Of a stretch of 64,000 nucleotides of DNA, positions 24,507-39,800 are shown piece after piece (the first letter of the stretch is position 1; every line of letters begins with the position of its first letter). A model generated the notes under the pieces. That model saw only the letters and a list, made by a program, of their open reading frames with translations, made no database searches and was not told the DNA's origin. The translations under genes were made by a program, and so were the position numbers. The DNA is from Larimichthys crocea (Eukaryota; Chordata; Actinopteri; Sciaenidae), in NCBI RefSeq assembly GCF_000972845.2, contig NC_040028.1, positions 14,196,871 to 14,260,870 on the forward strand. Direction: 5' to 3'.

Positions 24507-27365
24507 ATGGCAACTCCACAGAGAAATACAGACAACTTCTTTAAGGTGGAGGGCAACATGACGGAGGTACGTACAAGTTATCCATTGTATTACGTTGTTG
24601 ATGAGTCCGCGTACCTTACTCCAACTGTCAAACTAGCGCCGTTAACTGGCTAGTTTTAGACAGTCTGTGGCATATACTTCAGATTTTAAAAGTTAATTAC
24701 TTGCCCAACTTTAAAATGATCTTTTATCTTCTTTTTATCTTCTATTTCATACGAGTGATATTCAAATTACTTTAAAAAAAATAAACTTAAGTGAACTAGC
24801 AACCGTTAGCCGTTAACCGTTAGTCCGTTGCAACCGTTGACGTTACTGTGCTCGCGCCAAAAATGTGTAACAATGTAAATTTCTCTGATTTTCTACATGA
24901 TTTTTAAATATATTTTCATTATTTTGCTTATATAACTTGTAACAGTGTAACTTTACATTGTTTGTGTTCAGTGATGGAATGAAAAAAAATTATACTATTT
25001 GAGAAGCAACTGTTGTGCAAGTACCTACTGCTTCACTTACATTTATAGTTTATTATATTATAAAGTAGTGTTATTTAACTATTAACTATAATTACACTAT
25101 ATAGGTGCGTTTCTAATATTATGGCCCTCTCACTGAAACTGAAACATAATTAGTAATGGTAGAATTTATGGCATGGTTGTTGTATTGGATCACATTGTGA
25201 AGCTTTACCAGACAATGTTTTAGATATAAAACAGTATAGAGTATAGTTAGCTAAATAAATAAAATCCCTCACTTGTATGCGATATAAATTAGTAAAAGTA
25301 GCTCCAATTTGACCAGCTTACACATAAATACATCATAAATTTAAAAATAATCCAAGGATATAGCTATAAAAGTGTACCAATGACATGGACCATTCTGCCT
25401 CCATAATAAGTACTTTTGCTATTGATATTTACTACACTGAAAATATATTTAGCTGATAATATTTACGTATTTAAAGGAGCCAATTTTTTTATTTAAATTA
25501 CTCAATTCGATTATGTTATTGATACATTTAAATATCTGAATAGTTCTTTAGTAGACAGTATATAAATAAAACTATAATTAAAACAATAAATAAATAAAAC
25601 TGTGTGCAATTTTGAGTACAGAAAAGACAATAATTTTTCAGGAACTATTACAACCAGAGAGCATTTCCTAGCTGATTTTTCAGTTGTAAAATGTCAGTCA
25701 GGTTCTTGTCTAACACAACATAACTTTAGGAAGCTGCCTGTCTGTTAGGTTTTAACATTACTTTTTCCTTTGTTCACAGCATGTGGACAGTATTCAGAAG
25801 GCACTAGAGAAACTTCAAAGCCTCTCTGCGGAGGAAAAAACTGAGACGCTGCGGTCCAGGATAGATGAACAGTCAAGTCTGATCTGCATCCTGAAACAGA
25901 GAGCAGACGAGCTGCTGCTCCGATGTCAAGTCCTGCAAAAAATCAATATAGAGAAGGAGGGTCGAGTAACAGACTACCAGAAAGAACTGGACGATGAAAG
26001 AAGGAAAACAGAGCTCTTAAAGAAGAGATTTATGGATTTGGTTGCCAACTATGAAGCGATGACCGCTTTCATGGACGAGCACAAAAATCAAAATATCCAG
26101 TTAAAGTTGGAAAACAAACAGCTGCAGTCAGAAAATGAAACACTTTTCTCCCAAAAATTACAAGATAAAGAAGTGTTGGTTGAAAAAATGTTGAAAGAAA
26201 TCAAAGAGCTGACGGAAAAATACACAAACAAGGAAAATGACTATCGGTGAGATAGATTTTTGGTAATCTTTACATCTTAACAAGTTATTTATTTAATAAA
26301 ACAACCAAACATTCACTGGTACCAGCTTTTAAAGTGTGCCGATTAGTTGTTTGTTTCTATGTTATTTGTAGTTTGGACTGTTGCTCGCACAAGCAAGCAA
26401 TTTGAAGACTCCTGGAAACTTTTTTTAAGTCTAAACGAATTAGTTGATTCGTCGTTGATTCTAACGCTGTAATCTATGTTTAAGGGAGAAATTATCTGCA
26501 TGCGAGACAAAACTCAAGGAACAAGCAACTGAGCATCAAGGCAAGGAGGTGTCGCTACTCGATCAATTACATGATGCTCAGCAACAGCACAGAGAAGCTG
26601 TAGAGATGTGCAAAGGTGGGTAGTCAATGTGTTATCGATATATAAAGCACTATAAATTACAAGCACTTGTAAACGTGGCCTTTTTTAAAATCAAACAGAC
26701 CTTAAGCTGAAGCTACAAAAGGCTGAAGAGGAGCAGGCTTTGAAGGAAGTCAACATGAGAGAAAGCATAAAATGCCTCACCAAAGAGAAGGACAAATTAT
26801 TGTATCTATCTATGGAAAGAGGGAAAGTAATACAGGTGATTATTTGTTCTCCTGACTGAATCGCAGCTCTGCACAGATGAATTATCACTTCATGTACACA
26901 CACACACACACATTTCCACACAGGAGAAACAAGAAGAAATCCAGCAGCTGGAGTCAAAGTGGAAAGAAGAGAAAAAAGCCAGAGTTGAAGCACAGGAAAG
27001 GTGAGGTGTGCATCGACAGCAGCACAGTACTGCTTTAAGAAAAATCCTTAAGTCTAACAGCAGTTTTCACATTTGTCCCCAACTCTGCCTCAGATTTGAA
27101 CGTGAAGCAGAAGCTGTGAACGCAGACTTAAAAGTGAAGTATATGCAGTCTGCTCTCGATGAATCCACAATGAGATATGCACAGTTCAAAAAGGTGTGTT
27201 CAAATCTGCAGTATTGAAAAGTGTAATGGCCTACAAAGGGCTGAGAACATGAACATATTTTCTTCTGTCATTTTACAGGATTTTGAAGCTTACAAAGAGC
27301 ACAGCACAGACCTCCTTATACAAGAAAGGGAGTTAAACAAGACACTTCGCCACATGACAGGCTAA
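24507..27365 (+). CDS. ccdc89: CCDC89 (coiled-coil domain-containing protein 89), seven exons
   Basis: Exons are 24507-24566, 25780-26246, 26485-26615, 26699-26835, 26924-27000, 27094-27193 and 27279-27365, giving 352 residues (human protein about 374). The product is almost wholly heptad-rich coiled coil, acidic and lysine-rich. Family landmarks as I recall them are LRSRIDEQSSLICILKQR (exon 2), YLSMERGKVIQEKQEEIQQL (exons 4-5) and the C-terminal IQERELNKTLRHM. CCDC89 was described as an interactor of the Hey-family factor Bc8 orange; its cell function is poorly known. All introns are GT-AG with consistent phases, and an AATAAA follows the stop. An RFX-like motif lies about 100 bases upstream, which would fit expression in ciliated or flagellated cells. 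The exon 1 start (MATPQRNTDNFF) is chosen by frame and phase; an upstream short ORF precedes it. Confidence 0.88.
24567..25779 (+). other. ccdc89 intron 1
   Basis: A 1.2-kb AT-rich intron between GTACGT and TTCACAG. It includes a short internal duplication of CCGTTAGCCGTTAACCGTTA (near 24803). No RNA gene or recognised repeat was seen. Confidence 0.65.
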
Positions 27366-27433
27366 ACTTCAGTATTATTGGATCGGTTTCATTAAAGCAA
27401 ATAACTGACAGTTTGCTCACTGACAGTGCCAGC

Positions 27434-27439
27434 AATAAA
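27434..27439 (+). other. ccdc89 polyadenylation signal
   Basis: AATAAA 69 bases after the ccdc89 stop codon. The convergent atp5f1b signal (AATAAA on the minus strand, 27487-27492) lies only about 50 bases away, so the two 3' ends abut or overlap. Confidence 0.6.
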
Positions 27440-27629
27440 AAAAATTTTAAAAAAAAAAGGACACAAAAAGTATATATTACAACGTTTTTATTTTTTATTA
27501 TTTTATCTTCACTTTTCCAGAGAAATGGATCCACAACACAACATACTTAGCATGACATGTCAGAGGTTTCCTCAAAAAGAAATTATACTGTACAAATGTT
27601 TATCTGATAAAACCTTACAGATGCATCAC

Positions 27630-30384
<2,755 letters not shown>

Positions 30385-30450
30385 GGTTAAGATGGCTGAA
30401 GGTGAAGTCACACTCTGCACACTCTGCACAGATCAACTCTGCAGAGTGTC

Positions 30451-30462
30451 TGAGCATGCGCA
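30451..30462 (-). promoter_or_regulatory. NRF1-like site upstream of atp5f1b
   Basis: On the minus strand TGCGCATGCTCA matches the NRF1 palindrome YGCGCAYGCGCR at 11 of 12 positions, 67-78 bases before the start codon. NRF1 is an established activator of nuclear genes for oxidative phosphorylation. Confidence 0.45.
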
Positions 30463-31214
30463 CTCTGTCAAGTTTTTAAGCCCCTCACTTACCGAAAGAG
30501 GGCAGCACAAACCGACAACAACACCCCGTAAACACACACTGTAAGTGTTACCTGCATGATGCATGAAGTGTTTATTATTTTAATATAAAATCATTCTCAA
30601 AATACTGAAAATAATTTGTGGCAACGTGTATGTTAGGATAAAATAAACTTTAAATTAAGGAAATTCACTTGTTACAGCAGCTCACAATACACAAGGTGTA
30701 TAAAAAAAAATAATAAATAAGGAATATATAGTAATTATATACTTAAATAGAAAAAAATTAATAAAATAGCAAATTAAATACAATATAATAATGACTTATA
30801 TATAGCACCTTTAAAAAACAGAGTGTACAAAGTGCTTTACAGAGCAGTGGACCCAAAAGAAGATCAAGAAAAGTCTAAATGTAAAACAGATTCAAGGCCA
30901 CAGAAACAGGCAGTATAATGAATGAATAAAAAAATAGTATAGTATAAAGAACGGACAGCATATGCATAATCTCACCCACAGGTTTCTGAAGCTCAAAATC
31001 TCTGTGGCTCTGGCTTCTGACCACGTAGCAGTCCTGCCTTGTCTGCCTCCTGGCTAATCTAAAAATCAGCAAAGATTGTCAGTGGACCTGAGGTGAGCCA
31101 AATAACTTCTGGGTGCTCAAACAAGTCATCCGTAAATGGTCAATCAAAGCGTCCCCGCTCTTATAAGAGTTTATATACTTTAAGCCTTAATATAATTTGA
31201 CCAGGTGAGTTCTA

Positions 31215-31430
31215 TAAAAAATCACCCTCAGTACAGTTGTCATGAATGGAGAAATTAGCTATAGAGACCAAAACTGTTTTTGTACCAGGCTGTAAACATG
31301 TTTATTTCTGCTGTGAAGTTGGACATTTGAACATGGAGACTGACATGTTCTGTGGCCAGCCTCAAGTGGACGTTAAAGGTTCTGCAGTTTTTGACATTGG
31401 CTTAACTTCACAGCCACGGCGGTTTCTTCT
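31215..31430 (+). repeat. interspersed repeat copy, unclassified teleost family
   Basis: The stretch with GACCAAAACTGTTTTTGTAC (about 31265) and CCAGCCTCAAGTGGAC (31358) matches a short repeat I have seen often in teleost non-coding DNA. A related segment in reverse orientation lies at about 42985-43030 (CCACTTGAGGCTGGC). Family name is not assigned. Confidence 0.5.
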
Positions 31431-33224
31431 TGTTCTTCTTGACTTTTCAAGCCTGAACAAACTTAAAAAACAAAGAAATTTACTTCAGTCACTGTTTTAA
31501 ATTTACTTTTTCTAGTCTCTTTAACTAGAAAAACGGTAATCTACTTTTAGAAATGTATTCATTTGATGTAGCTGAACTGAACCATTAAAAAATACCAAAA
31601 TTTTCTACCTAAAAGAAGAAAGCAGAGCAATCCTCTGGAGTATTCATGTTCGTGTAGAAGTATATCATTCTGATTCAGCCTACAAGCTCTTTTCACACCT
31701 CATTGTATACGGCCTGTCTCGTCAGTACACTGTTTTATCACAGGTTTAAGCTTTATGAGGAACATTCAGTCAGTGATGGACGCACATGAACGACAACCTG
31801 ACATCGTCATTTTCACAACTCGCAAATGTTGCTGCAGCACATAGGAACACTATGAATGGCTGTCATTCATCATAGAGCAAAGTGACAGGATGGATTTTGC
31901 CAAGCCATCATTCAATGCAACATTCCTTTGTGTCAGAAAGTCTCCTCTAATTACTTCTTGCCTGGAGCTTTGCAATACAAAGCCTCCTCACCTTAAGCAC
32001 AGCAGGCAAACAGCTTCACAAATCCTGAGCCAGCCTGCACAGGAGCAAACCCATCTTTAAACCACGCACACCAAGAGGAGTAGGCTAAAAGGTCACCTCG
32101 ACTGGTCAATGGTCAGATGCCCATCTTTTAAGGTCTAGAAGGTGAAGTACCACCTACAGCTCCCAGTTATTTATTTTCTGAGATATATTGCATGTCACTC
32201 CCCAACTGGACGCAACCACCTATTCATTACGTATAATTAAAGGAGACAAATCATAATAACGAACGAACGTTTGTCTAAATCTAACGTACTAACAGCACAC
32301 CAGACATTGTTTGAGGTTGTGAAGCCCTCATTGCCTATATGAATGTTTCATATTCATACTAAAAAGCTGGAAACTGAATGTCCTCATAACTATCTGTCCC
32401 CGATCAGCCCTTCATTCCAATGTGAGAAGCATTTCTTCCTGATATCCCTGATATTTTTGAAATTCTTTAGATCCAATCGAAGAGTGCATATTTCCCATAC
32501 TTCTCTCTGGATCTCTAACTGCAAAGTTTTCATCGGTTGGTCTGTTTCTGTTAAGACTACTCTGATCATCCACTTTTTCTAAAGTAAAAGACAACAGGAT
32601 TTAACATTTTTTCTTGCATTGTTTGGTCGTTTTTATAATTAATTTAGAAATTCTTAGACCTTTTAACCTTTTTTCCTCAGGCACATCTGTTATGGCCATT
32701 CCAAAGTCCAGGGTGGAGACCAAACATGACCAGGCCTTTGCCATTAGGACCTCTAAACTTAAAACCCCTACCTGTGGAATTTATGTTGGCATCAATGTGA
32801 TCGCCTCTTAAAACACGCTTTTAACCCTATTTTATTGTTGCAGTTTTGTCTAAGTGGTATTTTATTATGATGAAGTTTATATCCAGCATTTCTCTGCAAG
32901 ATTAACTGACTTGAAATTTATTAATTTTTTTTTGTATTATCCAACAATCAACTCACAAAACTCCAATAATCACAAGAGACAGCTATATTCTCACATAATT
33001 GTGCAATTTCAGCACATGATAAATGTAATTCTGTGGTATTTAGAAATGAATCAGCCACATTTAAATGCATACATACAGTTTATTTTACTTGCAGTGATTA
33101 AAATACAAATTTCAGCAAACACTAACAATCTTGCTTCACTGTTGCAGACATATCCCAGCAGCCTTCCTCTGCCCTGAGGGCAGAGTGGAGTCTTGGCGAG
33201 GCTCCAGGTCCGTTGGTGCCTCCT

Positions 33225-33230
33225 TATAAA
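33225..33230 (+). promoter_or_regulatory. TATA box of the collagen XXVIII gene
   Basis: TATAAA in a GC-rich flank (TCCTTATAAAAGAGGAG), placing a likely start of transcription about 25-35 bases downstream, near 33255-33262. A non-coding first exon ending near 33432 (ACT followed by GTGAGT) and the coding exon from 33637 fit this. Confidence 0.55.
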
Positions 33231-33274
33231 AGAGGAGTGAGTGTCTCAGGGTCTTTCACTCTCTTCTCCACAGA

Positions 33275-33310
33275 ATGACACTGCTGCTGCTGCTGCTGCA
33301 CAATCAGTGA
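33275..33310 (+). other. upstream ORF in the collagen leader
   Basis: A 12-codon ORF with a run of six Leu (CTG) codons, ATG at 33275 and TGA at 33308, sits in the presumed first exon. It ends well before the collagen start at 33648 and could dampen translation. The CTG run is a short microsatellite. Confidence 0.4.
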
Positions 33311-33647
33311 GATAACTGGACCTCACTGTGCACACCGGTCTTCTGCTTTTCCTGCTACCTTTCTCAAAAGTCTGTACTTATAATAGGACACTGGAATACT
33401 AGAAATTGCAGCATTTTAAAGGAGGTTGGACTGTGAGTTGATGTTAAATTATTTTAAGGATATATTTCATTTTCAAAACTAAATAATAATCAGCAATTTA
33501 GTTCGTCACTGACCTCAAACTTTTTTTCTGAAATGTTCTTAAAGCAGATGAAATGTATGGATGTGCAAACTGCTCTGTCCTGATTTGATGCAGTAACATT
33601 AATCAAAATTTAAATTGTTACTATTTTTCTCCACAGTCGGGACAAAG

Positions 33648-36600
33648 ATGCTCCCCTCCGTTACCTCAGTGCTGCTGGTCACAGCACTGACCAGTGTCTG
33701 GGCCCAAGACCTTTATGACGAGAGGAAAACAAACAAGAAATCCAGGGTCAGACCTGTGGCTGCAAACCTTCATGATGGACAAGGTAAGAATGAATGAAAC
33801 TTAAAATGTTACTAGTACAGGAAAGTTCATGCTTCTTTGTCTGTTTATGCTTTTTTGTTTCATCTCTTACTCTGACTGCACTAATCTACAGTTTTCCTCC
33901 TCTGTTTGGAGATATAAATTTGTAATAAAAAACATTATTTTGACATAAAGTCAAATCAGAAAGTCCTTCATCCTGTTCTGTGTGCACGCAGCCATCCTCG
34001 ATGAGGACTGTGGCTTGGAGCTCTCCTTCCTGTTGGACAGCTCTGAAAGTGCCAAGGACAATCATGAGCAAGAAAAGCAGTTTTCTATGAACGTGGTGGA
34101 CAGACTCCAAGGTTTACGGCTGCAAACTGGCCGCACTTTGAGCTTGAGGGTGGCATTGCTGCAGTACAGCAGTCACGTTATCACAGAGCAGACCTTCAGA
34201 GAATGGAGGGGCACAGAGAACTTCAAGACAAGAATAACTCCCATCATCTACATCGGGCATGGCACCTACACCACCTACGCCATCACCAACATGACCAGGA
34301 TCTACCTGGAGGAATCCAGCCCTGGCAGCATCAAAGTAGCCGTGCTGCTCACAGATGGTATTTCCCACCCGAGGAACCCTGACATTTTCTCTGCTGTTGC
34401 TGATGCAAAGAACCAGGGCATCAAATTCTTCACTTTGGGCATCACCCGTGCAGCCAACGAGCCAGCCAACGTAGCCCAACTCCGTCTGCTTGCCAGCTCT
34501 CCGGCCTCACAGTTCCTCCATAACTTACAGGACGAAGACATTGTTGAAAAAATCGTCACTGAGATTGTGAGTATAATACCTTGTCTTTCAGCAGAGCCTT
34601 ATGGGAAGAAAAGACGTGTATTTGCGTCCATTCATAGTTGACACATGGACAGGCTTGTTCAGGTATTCGCACAGAGATGGAATGATGACAATGCTTCTGA
34701 GAAACAAATGAAAGAATGTATATAGCTGCTCTGGACGATGATGATGGATGATTTTACACAGCTTTAGAAAAATTAGAACTGTTAGACATCTGCAGGAGAT
34801 TATCCTGTCGGATTTTCTCCAACACTAATTGACTGTTTTTGTCCCTTTCAGAAAAAGATTGTTTGTCTTGCAACCTCACACTACATTCCTTAAAACTGGG
34901 TTTAAACTGTGATATTCTTGATACATAAACTCTACTTGTATTTAGACATTTATTTATTTATTTATTACGATTCTGTAACTCATCATCCATGAACACCTTA
35001 TGAGGTTGTTGTTAACGTTGAATATTTGTCTTCCTTCCTCCTTCTTTAAATGCTTTAACTATTAAGTAGCTTTATGTGTGCTACATTAAATCATCATAAC
35101 AAATCTGCATCACTAAGCAATGACTGAACAAATCTCATGAGGTACTGCAATATTTCTACACTTCAAATTCTCCTATTAACTTTTCTTTTTCCTTTGCAGA
35201 CTGGTTTGGCTGATGAAGGGGTAAGTAATGTCACACTTAGACAACTCATATGCAGACTTTTGACATTTAATAATGTGTAATTAGGTGAAGGTGTCCAATT
35301 TGACTGTATAGAATTACATTCATGACAACTTAGCAAACATGTCTCTTTCTTTTAAGTGCCCTCTGGCTCAGAGATGCTCTTGTGAGAAAGGAGAGAGGGG
35401 GCCAAGTGGGTCTGCGGTGAGTATTTATCCTTCAGACTTTACCAAATACCCCCACAACCAAAAGAAAGGTTTTCTTTTGAAGTGTCACAAGTTGGTTTGT
35501 CAGAAAGAAAGAATTCCTGAAAAGATGTTCAGAGAAATCTAACATGATATCTTAGGAATGGTAATTGTGCTGTTTTGAACAATCAGTATAATTACTTGCC
35601 TTTTTTCCTCAGTCAGTGTAGCTTGCAGGCATTTGCACGAGTAGAGTTAGTGGATAGGTGATCCTGTCCCAGATTCTTAAAGCAAATCCATGGCGACACC
35701 CGGTTAAAAGGACAGGAGAAACTGTACTCTGCTATTCCCAGAGAAATATATTTGCTGAGACTTTGAGTGCACAGTCTCAGCTAGTCATTGTGCATTTCTC
35801 ATTTAACATAAGTTGCCCCCATGGAAACCAGAGGCACCACATTTAGAACTAAACACCCTATAAAACTGGACCTTTAGCCACCATAAATCTCACATACAAC
35901 CCCTACTGACATGGTCAGTCACACAGGGATAGAGGGACTAGAAGAAGATGATCCCGTACATTTTCACTCATATGCAAATGTCCACTCCTCCTCAGTTAAT
36001 AGATAGCGCAGGTATCAATGCGTCAAGCTTTCCAGCAACCTGCCAGACGATCGTGTTGCTGACAGACAGCTGCATGGTCATTAACCAGGTGCTTTCTCCT
36101 CAGAGAGATTCTTTAAATTCTTACACTCAGACTAAGGCTCTTATAATTGCTCTCATTACTTGAGTGGTCACAAACTAGTGATTCCTGGTGGATAGCGACT
36201 GACACACACTGTCCAGGTGCACCTCAAAACCATGACCTCCTGGCCCTGTGGACAAGATACCTCATGTTGTGGTATCAGCTGTCAGCTGTCTCATCCAAAA
36301 GCACATATACAACACATGTAGTCAGTTACCTTTAACGTATTTTGTCTTTCAAACAAAACAAATATTTTCATGCACACTAGAAGAGATGGAAGTCAAATCT
36401 TAATCCTCATTTTGTTTCATTCTGCAGGGGAAAAAAGGACGGCCTGGAGATGACGGAGCCCCGGGGCTTAGAGGGCAAAAGGTGTGTGCTTTTTGATGGA
36501 CTATACATTTCTTAGCTGGCGGCTTTTTCAGGAGTTAGACAATACTTCCTGAGTGCTTCATACCTTAATTTTACGTTTCCTCCTGAACATCCGATATCCG

Positions 36601-36840
36601 ATGAGTATTTGGTGACACTTTTAAAAAGATTTATGGTTATGCTCATAGTCAAGTGAGGTTAATATGGATCTACGATTATCATTTTCTAGTAGTAATTTGT
36701 AAAACATATGTACACTTTAGCATTGACATTAGTTAAATATTTGTGTTTTATTTTTAAGACATGGAATTATTTTGCTCATGAAATAAAACACGACCTGCTG
36801 TTCTGCACAAGGTCATAATTTATTAATTAATATTGTTCAT

Positions 36841-36879
<39 letters not shown>

Positions 36880-39800
36880 TATATATTAAGTCCAAAAGGA
36901 GAGTGATCTAGGATGCACATGCAAAACAAACAAACATTCAGTGCTATTACCAATATATACCAATATATACCAATATATACCAAAAGAAAACTTTTATCAC
37001 TCAAAATGTTTATTATTCCTCTTCACTCATCTCCTGTGGAGTACCACAGGGTTCGATTTTAGGCCCTATTTTATTCTCTTTATATGCTCTCACTGGGCTG
37101 TATTATTTTGAAAACAATCACTGTCACACTTACATTGTTGTTGTACCTGGTAATTCTCATTGGCAACCAAGTCTTTGGAGATTGCTTTAGAGAAGGTTGG
37201 CCGTTCAGACTCTAATAGTTGTTAAACAAACATTTTTGGGCCCATACTGTACACATGCCGGATACAGTAGGTGTTACAGTAGGTGACGTGTTGGTCCAAC
37301 TGAGGATGTTTAACTTTTTCATATGTTCTTTTTTTCTCCTCTAAACTCACAGACTATTTATTCAGTGACAGGGTATTTATTTTACAGTAGCTTGTATAAA
37401 CTCTTATTTGTTGATCGAATGAGTCAATTCACTTTCCGTCATATTAGGGTGAAGCAGGACTAAGTGGTCTACCCGGGCGAGAGGGTAGTGAGGTAAGTCA
37501 CACTACTCCATGATCAAAACCTTCATTACTTTCTCTGTAGTTTGTTTACACATAACATATCATGAATTTCATTTGCAGGGAAAACCAGGTTACAAAGGAG
37601 AGAAGGTATGTGATTTAGATTAATAACAACAGTAACATTTTATTCCATTGGAATGAAGCCAGTGCAATACTTACTTACTTAATTTCTACACAGGGTGAGA
37701 GGGGTGAGTGTGGCACTCCAGGAATCAAAGGAGACAGGGTATGACAGCACTGTTGACGCTACACAATACATTTTCAGTTTAATAATTCCTACTTACTATA
37801 CACAGTGAGTACACTGTGTTTGATCATATGGTATAATCCTGTCCTTATGTGATGTACTTTAGGGTCTTGAGGGATCAGTTGGCGCAAGAGGCGTTAGAGG
37901 TCTACAGGTCAGTAATATTTTACTGTAAAATATGCAATTAATGTGTGCCATGTCTTTGATCATTAGGGGTACTGATGTAAACTCATAACCTTTAAGGTTG
38001 CATGCTATATTTGCAAAGTTTTGTATCGTTACCTATTGGTAATGCTCTGTTAGAGAAACTGTATGTGAGGAAAATCCACTTTATAGAACACAAAATAACA
38101 AAATAGCTGCAGAAATCACAAAAACATATCAAATATTTCTTCCTTTCTGTACAGAAATCACAAAAACATATCAAATATTTCTTCCTTTCTGTACAGATTG
38201 TCACACAAACACGCAGCCAAATATTTCTTTATTAACATCTGTATGTTTCTGCCCAGGGGTTGCCAGGACCACATGGGGACGTTGGACCAGAGGGCACTCA
38301 GGGGAAGCAGGTCAGCCCCCTTTCAAACAACTTTTACTTCCCTCATGGTGCACATCTGCTGTGACCTTTACTTTCCTTTTATGATTAGTTTAAACAGAGG
38401 TTGGAGAGTTACCACCCCGGTCTTTTCCGTGCAGCACAGAGGACTGTTTGTCTGCTAAAAGACCCCTGTGTGAATGTTTGGCAATACGCCAATGTCCTCC
38501 CCATCATTACTGTTATTCACCAGCATAGGGATGAACCATCAGCTAAAAAAAATTTCACTGCAGGTTTTTCTTAATGGCTTGCATCCTGTTTCTAAATACA
38601 GACCGGGAAGTGCCTACAGCATCGTCAAGGCCTGCAAGTTAATAACATACATGGAAAGTCACCATGTGAGGACATGCAGGGAGCATTTGCAAAGATTAAC
38701 AGGACTCTTGGTGGTCTCTGTGTGGTATCATTTACGTTAGGTTCCTAAAATGTTCCTTCATGACAAGCCTCTTCACATCCTCACAATTCTGAATTATCAT
38801 TTACATTACATTCATATGAAATGCAGTAAAATGGCACATAGAAACTGTTGTATTCAGTTAAACCCAGCTAAATTATTACATTACAAGTAAGGTTTTACAT
38901 TTCTGCTTCACCTTTAAGTAACTTTAGATTTAAGTTACTTAAAGTCAAGGAGATATTGTAATCAATCCAAACTTTGATGTAGTAAAGAGCTTTTAGCCCT
39001 TCTTTGTTATTTTAAGACACTGTTGTTTGGTGTTTCTTGAACTTCGAGACATGTCCCAACCTGCAAGAAGAGATCAAATATGTTTCCTACTACCCTATTT
39101 ACTACACACAACAGCTACGGGATTTAAAGCATTATTTTCAGCTTCAAAGGAGCATCTTATGTGCACACAGTAAATGAAAGAGTTTAAACAGATGTGTTAA
39201 AAAGAGAGAAAAGCCATTTTAAATGATCTTGTGTGTTAAGTATTATTATGCTTGTTATCGCAGGGTGAACGTGGCCCACCTGGACCTCCAGGAATTCAAG
39301 GGGAAACTGGTATTGGACTTCCAGGACCAAAAGTAAATGATGTTATGGATTATCCTCTGAATACTTTCTCGTACTTTGTGATTGTTTGCTGTCTGCTTAA
39401 TTAAGTTTCTATGTCATTTTGCAGGGTGACATGGGATTCCAGGGTCGGGCTGGTCCTCCTGGTCCTCATGGAGTGGGTGAACCCGGCCCTCCTGTAAGTT
39501 ATGAATAAACTGAGGAAAACTAAGAAACTGGCAAATGGTTGAACGTTAATGTGTCTGTAATGTCCATATTTGTTCCAGTGGCACATATAATTTGTTAAGA
39601 AAGCCCATACACCTGTATGATCCTGGACCTGAGCACAGTTTGGATTAAATATTATATACTCTGGCTTTGTTTACAGGGACCTCAAGGACCACAAGGTGTT
39701 CAAGGGGATAAAGGACCGCAAGGCGAAGGCTTTCCTGGACCAAAGGTATTATTTTATCAGAATACTCATCAAAACAATAGTGACATTGTCCAGTCTAAAA

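Larger units (their letters stand above)
30385..33647. other. atp5f1b-col28 intergenic region, including both 5' flanks
   Basis: These divergent genes are separated by about 3.3 kb. The region holds the atp5f1b upstream sequence (with a repeated ACTCTGCAC motif at 30411-30430), AT-rich DNA, repeat-derived pieces (near 30790-30850 and 31215-31430) and, from 33225, the TATA-containing promoter and leader of the collagen gene. Predicted ORFs in it show no family resemblance. Confidence 0.6.
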
